Source: Rhizobium deserti (GTDB lineage: Bacteria; Pseudomonadota; Alphaproteobacteria; Rhizobiales; Rhizobiaceae). From it: 64,000 bases of DNA. The notes beneath the pieces were generated by a model. That model worked only from the letters and a program-made list of their open reading frames with translations. It did not search any database and was not told the origin of the DNA. The first letter of the stretch is position 1, and each line of letters begins with the position of its first letter. Below, one piece after another: positions 26,833-35,926 of this stretch. The stretch is taken from assembly GCF_004358025.1 (NCBI RefSeq), contig NZ_SMTL01000007.1:1-64000 (forward strand). Direction: 5' to 3'. Both the position numbers and the translations under genes were made by a program.

Positions 26833-27771
26833 ATGAATGAGCGGCCGACGCTCTCCGAACTGACGGCGCTGGCGACGGTCTATCGGCTACGGAGCTTTCG
26901 GAAGGGGGCTGACGAGCTGGAGATTTCGCCCTCCACCCTCAGCCATATCATCCGGGATCTCGAGACCCGTCTTGGAGCTAGGCTTTTCAATCGGACGACC
27001 CGTAGCGTCTCGCCGACAGAAGCGGGCGAGCGGCTGGTGGCTCGCGTAAGTCCCCTGCTTCTTGAACTCGATACCGCTCTGAGGGAGGTAAACGAAGCGA
27101 AAGACCAGCCCCGGGGGTTGTTGAGGCTGACGGCTTCCGACACGGTCGCGATGATGCTCGTTGAGACCGTCATTCCCGTCTTTCTCGATAAGTACCCGGA
27201 GATGTCCGTGGATTTGGTGGCTGAAGCCGCCTTTGTCGATATCGTCGCCGAGGGATTCGATGCCGGGTTCCGACTTGGCGAAGCGGTCCCGCTGGACATG
27301 ATAGCCATCCATGTCGGAGGGCCATCGCGCATGCTGGCGGTCGCCTCTCCAGCATATCTGCATGACAGGAAAATCCCAGAAACCCCCGACGATCTCGCGC
27401 GGTACAACTGCATCCGTTCCCGAACTCCTGCTGGCCGGAACTATCGGTGGGAGTTCGAACGCGACGGTCACTCCCAATCCGTTGAGGTCAAGGGGCCGCT
27501 TACACTCAACCGGACGGAGCATATGCTCGGGGCAGCGCTGTCCGGAATGGGCATTGCTTTCGTCCCGGAGACCATGGCAGCCCCATACCTGGACTCCGGG
27601 CTACTTCGCTCACTTCTGGAGGAATGGTGTCCGCCCTACCCCGGCATATACCTCTACTATCCCGGCAGGCGATTGCTCCCGGCAGGTCTGAGGGCGTTCA
27701 TCGATGTCCTCAAGGCTTCGGATCTGGGTCGAGCGGCGAAGCGACAGGTCGCGGGTAAACTCGGCGAGTAG
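26833..27771 (+). CDS. LysR-family transcriptional regulator
   Basis: About 312 aa. N-terminal winged helix: LTALATVYRLRSFRKGADELEISPSTLSHIIRDLETRLGARLFNRTTRSVSPTEAG. The effector-binding domain follows (LLRLTASDTVAMMLVETVIPVFLDKYPEM, FDAGFRLGEAVP, PAYL). ATG at 26833 has GGGG eight bases upstream; 26827 is an alternative. It is divergent from the SDR gene and probably controls it. An EmrAB-like pump lies just beyond the SDR. Confidence 0.93.
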   Translation: MNERPTLSELTALATVYRLRSFRKGADELEISPSTLSHIIRDLETRLGARLFNRTTRSVSPTEAGERLVARVSPLLLELDTALREVNEAKDQPRGLLRLTASDTVAMMLVETVIPVFLDKYPEMSVDLVAEAAFVDIVAEGFDAGFRLGEAVPLDMIAIHVGGPSRMLAVASPAYLHDRKIPETPDDLARYNCIRSRTPAGRNYRWEFERDGHSQSVEVKGPLTLNRTEHMLGAALSGMGIAFVPETMAAPYLDSGLLRSLLEEWCPPYPGIYLYYPGRRLLPAGLRAFIDVLKASDLGRAAKRQVAGKLGE

Positions 27772-27811
27772 GCGAACGAGCATAGACAAAGGCGACGCGG
27801 TCACCGCTTGG

Positions 27812-27817
27812 TACAAT
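27812..27817 (+). promoter_or_regulatory. TACAAT -10-like element
   Basis: GGTACAATATCCG lies 56 bases before the ATG at 27868. Confidence 0.4.
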
Positions 27818-27867
27818 ATCCGTCGTCTATCCGGGTCTAAAGACTTCCCGTCAAAGGAGATCCGAAC

Positions 27868-28095
27868 ATGGATAGAGATGATCGTTATTCGTCGGTGCAT
27901 CCGCAGGTCTGGCCCGTGATCGCCGCCTACGGGATCGTCGTCCTCGGCGTCGCCGCGTACAGCGTCCTGGAGTCTGATGCCCCGCAATATCGTAACGCAT
28001 CGATAGCTTGGGCGACGCAGCACGCTCAGCCCGGAAGGACAGGCCGGAACGTCGCCGTGGACGCGGAGGCCTCTCCCGTCGCGCGCATAGACTGA
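27868..28095 (+). CDS. small membrane-anchored protein
   Basis: 75 aa with one membrane helix (VWPVIAAYGIVVLGVAAY) and a polar, probably periplasmic tail. The AAAGGAGA site before the ATG is near-ideal, and a TACAAT element precedes it. No family recognised. Confidence 0.65.
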   Translation: MDRDDRYSSVHPQVWPVIAAYGIVVLGVAAYSVLESDAPQYRNASIAWATQHAQPGRTGRNVAVDAEASPVARID

Positions 28096-28142
28096 GCGCC
28101 GAACCCTCGCGGCTTTCGCCCCCGAACAAGTGTGCCCGATCC

Positions 28143-28148
28143 TACAAT
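28143..28148 (+). promoter_or_regulatory. TACAATAAT -10-like element
   Basis: CCTACAATAATCCCGC lies about 70 bases before the hydrolase start at 28217. The core and the downstream CCGC are shared with the copy at 38700. Confidence 0.45.
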
Positions 28149-28216
28149 AATCCCGCACTTGCCTTCCCTAGTTTCCGCTGCATGCCGACACTCGGCACCG
28201 AACAATGGAGCGACCT

Positions 28217-29185
28217 GTGACCTACGACCTTTCCCGCCGACAAACACTCATTGCAGGGGCAGCCGTCTCTTTCTCTATGTTTGTGCCGGTCGCAGACGCA
28301 GCCGACAAAAAGAAAACCGCGGACATCAAAGGAGAATTTGAAATGACCGAAGCATTCGTCAAGACCAAGGATGGCGTCGATCTGTACTTCAAGGACTGGG
28401 GCCCCAAGGACGCCCAGCCGATCGTATTCCATCATGGCTGGCCGCTGTCGTCCGACGACTGGGACGCCCAGATGCTGTTTTTCGTCCAGCACGGCTACCG
28501 CGTCGTCGCCCATGACCGTCGCGGCCATGGCCGCTCGTCGCAGGTCGCGGACGGCCACAACATGGACCAGTACGCCGCCGACGCTTCCGCCGTCTACGAA
28601 CACCTGAACCTCAAGAACGCAGTCCATATCGGCCACTCGACGGGCGGCGGAGAAGTCGCACGCTACGTCGCGAAGTATGGCGAGCCCCAGAAGCGCGTCG
28701 CCAAGGCCGTGCTGGTAAGCGCCGTTCCGCCGCTCATGCTCAAGACGGAATCCAACCCCGGCGGCCTTCCGATGGAGGTCTTTGACGGCCTGCGCAACGG
28801 CCTTGCTGCCAACCGGGCGCAGTTCTACCTCGACGTCGCTTCCGGACCGTTCTACGGTTTCAACCGCGAGGGCGCTAAGGTCTATCCGGGCGTCATCCAA
28901 AACTGGTGGCGGCAGGGCATGATCGGTGGTGCCAAGGCACATTATGACGGCATCAAGGCCTTCTCCGAAACCGACCAGACCGACGACCTCAAGAAGATCA
29001 CGGTGCCGACGCTGGTAATGCATGGCGATGACGACCAGATCGTCCCGATCGACGACGCGGCCCGCCTGTCCGTGAAGCTGCTCAAGAACGGCACCCTCAA
29101 GGTCTATCCCGGCTATCCGCACGGCATGCTCACGACCCACGCCGACGTCATCAACCCGGACCTCCTGGCGTTCGTGAAGGGCTGA
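28217..29185 (+). CDS. Tat-exported chloroperoxidase-like alpha/beta-hydrolase
   Basis: About 322 aa. The N-terminus has a twin-arginine signal ([17 protein letters not shown]). The mature enzyme matches cofactor-free haloperoxidases/esterases: [13 protein letters not shown] oxyanion region, nucleophile S in GHSTGGGE near residue 140, acid in GDDDQIVP and base in GYPHGM. I place the start at GTG 28217 because GGAG lies six bases before it; an ATG at 28205 is in frame. A second in-frame ATG at 28343 has a perfect AAAGGAG site and is where cytosolic family members begin, so two forms may be made. Confidence 0.9.
   Translation: MTYDLSRRQTLIAGAAVSFSMFVPVADAADKKKTADIKGEFEMTEAFVKTKDGVDLYFKDWGPKDAQPIVFHHGWPLSSDDWDAQMLFFVQHGYRVVAHDRRGHGRSSQVADGHNMDQYAADASAVYEHLNLKNAVHIGHSTGGGEVARYVAKYGEPQKRVAKAVLVSAVPPLMLKTESNPGGLPMEVFDGLRNGLAANRAQFYLDVASGPFYGFNREGAKVYPGVIQNWWRQGMIGGAKAHYDGIKAFSETDQTDDLKKITVPTLVMHGDDDQIVPIDDAARLSVKLLKNGTLKVYPGYPHGMLTTHADVINPDLLAFVKG
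28328..28345 (+). promoter_or_regulatory. internal ribosome site and start within the hydrolase gene
   Basis: AAAGGAG (28328-28334) is eight bases before an in-frame ATG at 28343. Translation from here would give a ~280-aa enzyme lacking the Tat signal. Confidence 0.5.
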
Positions 29186-29212
29186 GGCCCGCATCTGAAG
29201 TCACCGAAAGCG

Positions 29213-29250
29213 GCCGTGTCGGACCTGCCGACGCGGCTCCCGCTCTTTTT
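29213..29250 (+). terminator. Rho-independent terminator after the hydrolase
   Basis: GCCGTGTCGG pairs with CCGACGCGGC (one G-T pair) over a five-base loop, followed by CTCTTTTT. Confidence 0.7.
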
Positions 29251-29436
29251 GGGCCGCGGGCCTCCCGGAACCCGCCGCCATCCAAGCGCGCCTCCTCGAG
29301 ACCCGCTTCAATGGGCGTCATCGATATGGACTATATCGGGAGATCGGTGTGAGTTCCCTCGCGAACCTGAAGGCGGCGATAAAATGATCCACCAGTCCAG
29401 TTCGCTGTTCCTCGCCCGCGCTATCGACTTGGAAGA

Positions 29437-29859
29437 TCAACCCGTACATCGGGATGAGCCTTGCCCGGCGTAAAAAATGCCCGCTAGAGTGCGACCATGC
29501 GCCAAAGGCCGCTCCGCCCGCGAGGTCGAAGTTATGTCTGCCCCTGCGCCAAGGCGGATTGCTTCCCTGATGCTCCTTGACACGGTCGCGCGGTCATACG
29601 GATGGAGCAGATTTACGAACGCGAGGAAGGGCATCCCTCTAGCACCGGCCACGGCATCGATACCGACCGGACGACTGAACGTCGTGTTCATTCTGCATGA
29701 AGAAGTGGGTATGTCCCAGCTGTAAAGGCCAGCGCTCTGTAGGCTTTCCGGTTGTGGTCTTTCCGGTTTGGCGATCCTAATCGTGTGGAACTCCAACGTC
29801 ACGAGAACGCGACGAAGACATCGCGCATCCGCCGACACCGCTCGCCGCGCCGCCTGCAC
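29437..29859 (-). CDS. orphan PAS-domain protein or kinase remnant
   Basis: 140 aa. The middle reads like a PAS fold of sensor kinases: GLYSWDIPTSSCRMNTTFSRPVGIDAVAG, then FLAFVNLLHPYDRATVSRSIREAI. The C-terminal 35 residues no longer look like PAS and no kinase follows, so this may be the remnant of an HWE-type sensor. The GTG start at 29859 has AGGA upstream. If real, it is a stand-alone sensory domain. Confidence 0.4.
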   Translation of the reverse strand: MQAARRAVSADARCLRRVLVTLEFHTIRIAKPERPQPESLQSAGLYSWDIPTSSCRMNTTFSRPVGIDAVAGARGMPFLAFVNLLHPYDRATVSRSIREAIRLGAGADITSTSRAERPLAHGRTLAGIFYAGQGSSRCTG

Positions 29860-29876
29860 TTAGGTCCTAATTCGCG

Positions 29877-30740
29877 TCACTCCATGACGCAGACGAACCC
29901 GCCGTCTTCCGGCTTGCCGACGCGGCAGCAAAACGGCTTCGCGAAATGGACGGGCATAAGCCAAGTCCCGGTCTCGCTAAGGCTTTCAAGGACCTTGAGG
30001 CGGGTGGGAGCGGCCAAGTCGGGCGCGGCACATGCCCCAGAATTCCACGACGGAAAGTGGATCTGGATTGGATGATGTACGATGTCCCCGGTGAAGACGG
30101 CCTTGCCGCCGCCTGACATCAACGTCAGATGGCAATGCCTAAGGGTGTGGCCGGGGCTCTCCTCAATGTAGAGTTCGTCGCAGATGTGGTGTGGCGTATC
30201 GACGAGAAGCCACTGGTCGCTGCCGATGATCGGCTGGATGGTATCGGCGATCATGTGCTGGTTGTCGGCTAGGCCCGCCTCTTCGGCAACCAGACGCTCG
30301 AACTCCGAGCGGGAGGCGATGTATTTCGCGTTCTTGAAAGTGGGGACCCATCGACCATCGACGAGGCGGGTATTCCAGCCGACGTGATCGATGTGAAGAT
30401 GAGTGCAGAAGACGATATCGACATCGTCAGGGTCAATCCCCGCTGCGGCTAGGTTTTCGATGTACCGCGAGTTCATCATAGAGAAGAACGGGCTATCTGG
30501 ACGGTTCTTGTGGTTGCCGCTGCATGTGTCGACCAGCACGGTAAGGTTCGGCAGCCTTATCAGCCAGCTGTGTATCGATCCCATCAGCCGCCCGTCGTCC
30601 GGGGAGTAGTGGCCGGGAACCATCCAGTGGAGGTGTTTTTCGACCGCCGCGTCGCTCCAGTCGGGAAGGAACACCTGCGGCGGGAACCCCAGCCCGTGAT
30701 ATTCCTCGATGCGCGTGACCTCCGCGTTACCGATCTTCAT
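29877..30740 (-). CDS. metallo-beta-lactamase-fold hydrolase
   Basis: 287 aa. Metal site THLHIDHVGWN near residue 113; further ligands in EESPGHTLRHCHL and FTGDIVHHP, ending MPVHFAKP. No signal peptide. The closest groups are MBL-fold lactonases and hydrolases; the substrate is not evident. The start at 30740 follows GGACGGAACAGG. It is divergent from the winged-helix STAND regulator at 30909, with a 20-bp palindrome between them. Confidence 0.88.
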   Translation of the reverse strand: MKIGNAEVTRIEEYHGLGFPPQVFLPDWSDAAVEKHLHWMVPGHYSPDDGRLMGSIHSWLIRLPNLTVLVDTCSGNHKNRPDSPFFSMMNSRYIENLAAAGIDPDDVDIVFCTHLHIDHVGWNTRLVDGRWVPTFKNAKYIASRSEFERLVAEEAGLADNQHMIADTIQPIIGSDQWLLVDTPHHICDELYIEESPGHTLRHCHLTLMSGGGKAVFTGDIVHHPIQIHFPSWNSGACAAPDLAAPTRLKVLESLSETGTWLMPVHFAKPFCCRVGKPEDGGFVCVME

Positions 30741-30796
30741 CCTGTTCCGTCCCTTTCGATGCCCCGTCCAGTTATGCGGGCAAAGGAAGCCGATCA

Positions 30797-30816
30797 AGCT
30801 AACCCTATGGCTAGGT
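30797..30816. promoter_or_regulatory. 20-bp palindrome matching the one at 11219
   Basis: AGCTAACCCTATGGCTAGGT shares its right half (ATGGCTAGGT) exactly with 11219-11238. Its two arms match at 7 of 10 positions. It lies 57 bases upstream of the MBL hydrolase start and 93 bases before the STAND regulator. Confidence 0.5.
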
Positions 30817-30908
30817 ATGGCGGTAGCTTCCGACGGGTTATGACGATATCGGCGTCTGTATGGATCGCTTTGTCTTGTCCGATGGCCAGCGAGGTTGCGG
30901 GGTACTGA

Positions 30909-33665
30909 ATGGCGGTATTGAGATTTCTCGATTTCGAACTCGATGGATCTCGACGGCAGCTCACGCGCGCGGGACAGCATGTGAAGCTGGGCTCGAAGGC
31001 ACTGGATATCCTTGTCGTACTCGCCTCAAAAGCGGGAGAAGTCGTCACTCGCGAAGAACTTTTCGATGCCGTCTGGTCCGGAAGCGCCTCCGCGGAGAAT
31101 TCTCTACGCGTTCAAATAATGGCCCTCAGGAAGGCTCTTGGAACAGGAGATACAGATGGACTCGTGCAGAGCGTCGCGGGTCGCGGCTACTTGCTGTCCG
31201 CTTCCGTTCAGAGTCCCATACCAGTCGAGATGCCCGCACCGCGCCCCCTTGAATCAAAGGGAAATCTGCCCGGTATCCATACAGCCGTCATAGGTCGGGA
31301 AGACTTTATCCAGAGGTGCATCGAAGCGCGAAGGACGCGCGTCATGAGTGTCGTCGGTCCCGGCGGCATCGGGAAGACGACCGTTGCGATCGAATTCGCC
31401 AACACAATCCGCGAGGACTACGAATCCGCCTTCTTCCTGGACCTCGCGGCGCTGAACGCCGGAGCGAGCATAGGGCCGACACTAGCTTCGTTGATGGGAT
31501 TGTCGGTCTACGGGGCCGATCCCATGCCGGGGATCATCACCGCTGTCGGTCAGCGCAAGATGATCTTTGTCTTCGACAATTGCGAACACATCATCGAGCA
31601 GGCCGCCGAGGTGATCGGAAAGTTGAGCCTGGCCTGCCCTAACGTATTCATCCTCGCGACCAGCAGGGAACCGCTCGGAATTCCATCGGAGATGGTCCGA
31701 CGCCTTGGCCCGCTCGACACCCCAGCGGAAGGAGAGTGTCCGGTCAGTCCGTCCAGCTACTCGGCCATGGCGATGTTCATGGACCGCGTGGAGCACTCCT
31801 TAGATATCGGGTCTCTAAACCAGATCGACGATCTCGTGCGCGTCGCGGCGATCGTCCGGAAGCTGGACGGCATTCCACTGGCTATAGAGTTCGCCGCCGC
31901 CCGGGTAATCGACCTTGGACTCGACCAACTTCTGAACTCCCTGAACCAACCCCTGACAGTGCTCCGGCGTGGACGCCGTACCGCACCTCATCGCCAGCAG
32001 ACACTCCAGGCGACGCTCGACTGGAGTTATGGCTTCCTGACGGAAAACGAGAAGACCGTCCTGCAGGCCCTATCCGTTTTCGCGCAGACATTCTCCAGAG
32101 ACGGCGCTGCCGCGATTTGCGATCCGCTCCTCGGCAACGACGACATCGAGGACGCGATCTGGGGTCTGCACTCGAAATCCCTCCTTAGCAGGTCAGAGGC
32201 CGGATCGGCCCTTCGACTGCTCGAGACTACGAGGGAATACGCCTCGATAAAGCTTCTGTCGTCCATGAGGGAAGCCCCGGTGCGGGACGCGCACGCGCGC
32301 TTCGTCCTCTCGCGCTTGCGGGATGCAGAACTCGAATGGGACAAGCTGGCGACATACCAGTGGCTGTCCAGCTACGGTGGCCTAATCAACGACTTGCGCT
32401 TGGCGCTGGCGTTCTGCGAGAAAACACGAAATTCGCGGCTGTTCCTGGAGCTCGTGGCGGGCTCGGGTATGCTTTGGACACAGCTCGGCCTGATGAACGA
32501 GCAGTTCCTCTATATCGAGAGGGCTATAGAGGTCCTCGATCTGGCGGATATTCGCGACCCCGCGATCGACACGCAGCTCCGGTCGGCATACGGCGCAATC
32601 GCCTATAACGTCCACAGCGTCGCGGGCGACGGGGAAGCGATACGACAATTCGATCTCGCTGCTTCATCAGCCAGGATGGTCGGTGACGCGACAAAGATAT
32701 TGCGGGCCAGAAGCGGCGTGTGCGCCGTCCTGACCACGCAGGGGAGATATCGCGCGGCTTGCGAGCTGGCGGTGACGTTACGTGACGAGCTGGGCATCGC
32801 GGCAGAGTCGGCCGTCAACCGCATCCTGGCGCACAACAGCCATTACCTCGGCAATCACGAGGAGGCGTTCGCGATGGCGGAAAAGGCCCTTCATTCGAAC
32901 GGAGTGAATGTCAGGGGCACGCTGACGAGCGGTGCGAATTTCGGCCAAAAGACCTTGTGCCTGATGATCATGGCAAAGACCGCTTACCTTCGCGGCGAAA
33001 TCACGAATTCACTCGAGCTGTTGGACGAGCTGATTGCCGATGTCATGCAGGTCGATCACCCGATATCGACTTGCCTCGCGCTGTCGGTTGGTGTGTGCCC
33101 AGTGTATTTCGGCCTCGGCATGAACGAGAAAGGCCGATACTATCTCGAGATCCTTCGCGGTATCTCGACTAGGAACTCGCTCGTGCGATGGCAGGAATGG
33201 GCGGACGGGTTCGATTACGCTCTCGGCACGGACGTCGTTGCGCCCTCTGCGGCCCTGGACAACCTGAAGCTCGGGGGCAATGGGCCAAGGCTCGAGAACA
33301 CGATCACGATCGGCGGCGAACGTATCGGTCTCGATCTCCTGGAGATGGCATTGTCGGGAGAAGCAGGCTGGTGCGAGCCGGAACTGCTGCGCCTCAAGGG
33401 CATCAAACTTTTGCAGCGCCGCAACGGCGAGGGCCGTCAATGGCTGTCACAGGGCTTCGAGTTGGCGTCCCGCCAGTCCGCCCTTGCATGGAAGCTGAGA
33501 TGCGCGAACAGCCTTGCGAGCTTTGCAACGGCCGCTACCTTCGACGAGGACCGTCGGCTCGTCGAACGATTGCTCAGGCAATTCGCGGAAGCGCCGCCGA
33601 TTGATCTCGTGATCTCTGAGCGGATCCTCGAAGGGGCGCCCTTGGTGTGCGACGCTGAACAATAA
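30909..33665 (+). CDS. winged-helix STAND-type ATPase transcriptional regulator
   Basis: 918 aa. Residues ~1-100 are an OmpR/CadC-type winged helix (LVVLASKAGEVVTREELFDAVW, LRVQIMALRKALG, VQSVAGRGYLL). An NTPase of the STAND/NB-ARC type follows: Walker A VVGPGGIGKTT near 150, Walker B MIFVFDNCEH near 220, then ILATSREPLG and GIPLAIEFAAARV. The C-terminal ~450 residues are helical repeats (TPR-like). Such proteins sense a ligand through the repeats and switch by nucleotide exchange. It is divergent from an MBL hydrolase, a likely target. Confidence 0.88.
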   Translation: MAVLRFLDFELDGSRRQLTRAGQHVKLGSKALDILVVLASKAGEVVTREELFDAVWSGSASAENSLRVQIMALRKALGTGDTDGLVQSVAGRGYLLSASVQSPIPVEMPAPRPLESKGNLPGIHTAVIGREDFIQRCIEARRTRVMSVVGPGGIGKTTVAIEFANTIREDYESAFFLDLAALNAGASIGPTLASLMGLSVYGADPMPGIITAVGQRKMIFVFDNCEHIIEQAAEVIGKLSLACPNVFILATSREPLGIPSEMVRRLGPLDTPAEGECPVSPSSYSAMAMFMDRVEHSLDIGSLNQIDDLVRVAAIVRKLDGIPLAIEFAAARVIDLGLDQLLNSLNQPLTVLRRGRRTAPHRQQTLQATLDWSYGFLTENEKTVLQALSVFAQTFSRDGAAAICDPLLGNDDIEDAIWGLHSKSLLSRSEAGSALRLLETTREYASIKLLSSMREAPVRDAHARFVLSRLRDAELEWDKLATYQWLSSYGGLINDLRLALAFCEKTRNSRLFLELVAGSGMLWTQLGLMNEQFLYIERAIEVLDLADIRDPAIDTQLRSAYGAIAYNVHSVAGDGEAIRQFDLAASSARMVGDATKILRARSGVCAVLTTQGRYRAACELAVTLRDELGIAAESAVNRILAHNSHYLGNHEEAFAMAEKALHSNGVNVRGTLTSGANFGQKTLCLMIMAKTAYLRGEITNSLELLDELIADVMQVDHPISTCLALSVGVCPVYFGLGMNEKGRYYLEILRGISTRNSLVRWQEWADGFDYALGTDVVAPSAALDNLKLGGNGPRLENTITIGGERIGLDLLEMALSGEAGWCEPELLRLKGIKLLQRRNGEGRQWLSQGFELASRQSALAWKLRCANSLASFATAATFDEDRRLVERLLRQFAEAPPIDLVISERILEGAPLVCDAEQ

Positions 33666-34550
33666 TGGCCGCCAGCCGCCGCCCGCCGGAAAATAGGAAC
33701 CCTGTCGTGTTGCGATCGTCTACCCTCGCCCTTGCCGAAGAACTTTCCTCCATGCTCCCCGACGAATTCGCCAGAACCGTCCTCGCCGGTTCCCTCGGTG
33801 TGGCCTGGGACAGCGCGAACCCGATAAGGGCCAACCTGTTCGCGGCCGGAATACGGGAAGCGGTGACGTATGTCCTCCACCTCCTCGCACTAGAGGAGGC
33901 CGTCAAGGCCTGTGATTGGTACGACGCGTATCGCGAAAAGCAGAAGAAGGACTGCGAGAAAAAGAAGATCGAGTTCAAGGATCAGCCGGCGCGTGTCCAT
34001 CGGATGGTCTACGCCACGCAGGGCGGAATATCGGACAAGGCACTCCAGGAACTGGGCGTAGACATCGGCGATGCTCACAAGCGACTGCGCTCAGTCGTAG
34101 ACGGGCTGTCGAAATACAACCATGTGCGGCCCGGTAATGTTTATGGATCAGGAGCTCGAGGCTATGATGCGGTTCCTTAGTGCCGTCGCCGACGTCCGTT
34201 CGGCGATCTCGACCGCCGTTTCATAACACGCCAACGATCTGACGATCGACGCTCTCACCGATAGCGTCGTTCAGGAACTGGACGAGCTTTCGACACATAC
34301 TATTGTGGACGAGGTCGTCGCCGATGATATCCGTGTCGTGGAAATTGGCCCGAAGCAGATCAAGCTAGACGTCAGGCGCACTGTCTATGTCGAGCTGAAC
34401 TATGGCTCCGGCTCAGACTTTCGCCGAGGCGACGGTGCGTCGATGCGGGACAAGTACCCGTTCTCGGTTGCAATGGCCGCCGCTATGACCGACCTCAAAC
34501 CGGGGATCGTCGGTCGGGCCGCGGTCGATAACAGCAGTTTCTTCGAGTGA
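33665..34550 (+). pseudogene. broken pPIWI-associated predicted nuclease (pP_pnuc-like)
   Basis: The first part reads LFAAGIREAVTYVLHLLALEE, RVHRMVYATQGGISDKAL and GLSKYNHVRPGNV. After a shift of frame near 34141 it continues with QELEAMMRFLSAVADVRSAI, meets an in-frame TAA at 34224, then ELDELSTHTIVDEVVADDI and VYVELNYGSGSDFRRGDG. In order, these are the signatures I recall for the two predicted pPIWI-associating nuclease domains, normally one ~300-aa protein. At least two lesions make it non-functional unless the sequence is wrong. Its ATG overlaps the stop of the STAND gene (TAATG). Identification is from memory of the family. Confidence 0.6.
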
Positions 34551-34667
34551 CTTGATTGCACCCCGCCCTTCTCGGCATCCATCGGCGAGTTAGTCCTCAA
34601 ACATACCATAAACCGAGCTTCGTTCGGGCTTCTTGCATCTGTAACAATCAACGGATGAGGAAATCCT

Positions 34668-35443
34668 ATGTCGAAAACGATCTTAGGGTCAGCCCTGCTC
34701 GCAACGGCTATGAGCGCCGTGCCCGCCCATTCCGCTGATAGGAAACCCACCGTCGTCCTGGTTCACGGAGCGTTTGCCGACGGCTCAAGCTGGAGCGGGG
34801 TGATCGCGAACTCGAAAAAGACGGCTACAAGGTCATCGCCGCCGCCAATCCCCTTCGCAGCGTGAAAGGCGACAGCGCCTACGTGAGACGGATTGTTTCG
34901 GGACTGGACACGCCCGTCGTCCTCGTCGGCCACTCTTACGGCGGAGCCGTCATTTCCGAAGCGGCGAACAAGGACAGCAACATCAAGGCTCTGGTATACG
35001 TTTCCGCTTTCTCGCCGGACATCGGCGAATCCTCGCTGGCACTGACGGGCAAGTTCCCGGGCACCACACTTCCGCCGAGGCTCGACAAGCCCGTCGAACT
35101 GGAGAACGGTGTCAAAGACCTCTGCCTCCAGCAGGCCAAGTTCCACAACCAGTTCGCAGCCGACGTTCCCGAGAAGGTAGCCCTTGCTATGGCAGCGTCG
35201 CAGCGTCCTGTCACCGATGTCGCTCTCGGCGAAGCCGCCACGAACGCGGGTTGGAAGGATATTCCGTCCTGGTCGATCTACGGTTCGGCTGACAAGAACA
35301 TTCCGCCGGAGGCCATGAAGTGGATGGCAGACCGCGCCAAGGCCAAGGAGACGGTGGTCGTCAAGGGCGCGTCCCACGTCGTCATGGTCTCGCATCCCGA
35401 TCGCGTGGCCAAGGTTATCGAAGACACCGCGACGGCAAAGTAG
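34668..35443 (+). pseudogene. secreted alpha/beta-hydrolase interrupted by a frameshift
   Basis: Two overlapping frames form one ~258-aa enzyme. The first has a signal peptide (LGSALLATAMSAVPAHSA) and VVLVHGAFADGSSWSGVIAN. Loss of one base near 34811 shifts the frame; the other frame continues LEKDGYKVIAAANPLRSVKG and carries the nucleophile in GHSYGG, the acid in GSADKNIPP and the base in GASHVVMVSHP. Restoring one C gives an uninterrupted esterase-like protein. A TGAGGAAAT ribosome site precedes the ATG, so the gene was recently intact or the base is an error. Confidence 0.8.
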
Positions 35444-35584
35444 GAGCTGGACAAAGCTTGCCAGTCAATCCACAAAAGTACGCGAGCCCCGTCAAGCCGC
35501 GAGGCCTCAGTTTTGCAAAACTCAACAGCCCGGCACATCGGTTGATGATTTCCACAAGTTCCCCGCCGTACGCGAACCTTCATT

Positions 35585-35854
35585 TCATCTATCGTTACTA
35601 TTGTCGCTTGAATCGCGAAGCTGCTTGGTGACATTTGCATCGGGTATTGTCGTATTGTAGTTGGCGTCTCCAGGCTTCCCGCCGACAAAAGTTGCCAGAC
35701 ACGCTTTCATAAATGTTTCATCGCCGGATTTCCCCGCCGCATCAGCCTTCCGACTACATTCCAGTGCAGCGGAAGCCCTATCCGACTGAGCGAAAACTGT
35801 GGAAGCCGATACGATTACTGTAAATGCCATCGCAAATGAAATAACCGCTCTCAT
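35585..35854 (-). CDS. small secreted PsiF-like cysteine protein
   Basis: 89 aa with a signal peptide (VISFAMAFTVIVSASTVFAQ). The mature part has one C-x-x-K-A-D-x-x-G ... F-M-K-x-C-L unit (CSRKADAAGKSGDETFMKACL), resembling the PsiF repeat. PsiF function is unknown. AT-richer than most of its neighbours. Confidence 0.55.
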   Translation of the reverse strand: MRAVISFAMAFTVIVSASTVFAQSDRASAALECSRKADAAGKSGDETFMKACLATFVGGKPGDANYNTTIPDANVTKQLRDSSDNSNDR

Positions 35855-35926
35855 AGCAACCGTTGACTCCTATTCGGGTAATAGTACGTTACCACAACCA
35901 TAAGGCGGGGCAACAGGGGGCTGTTC

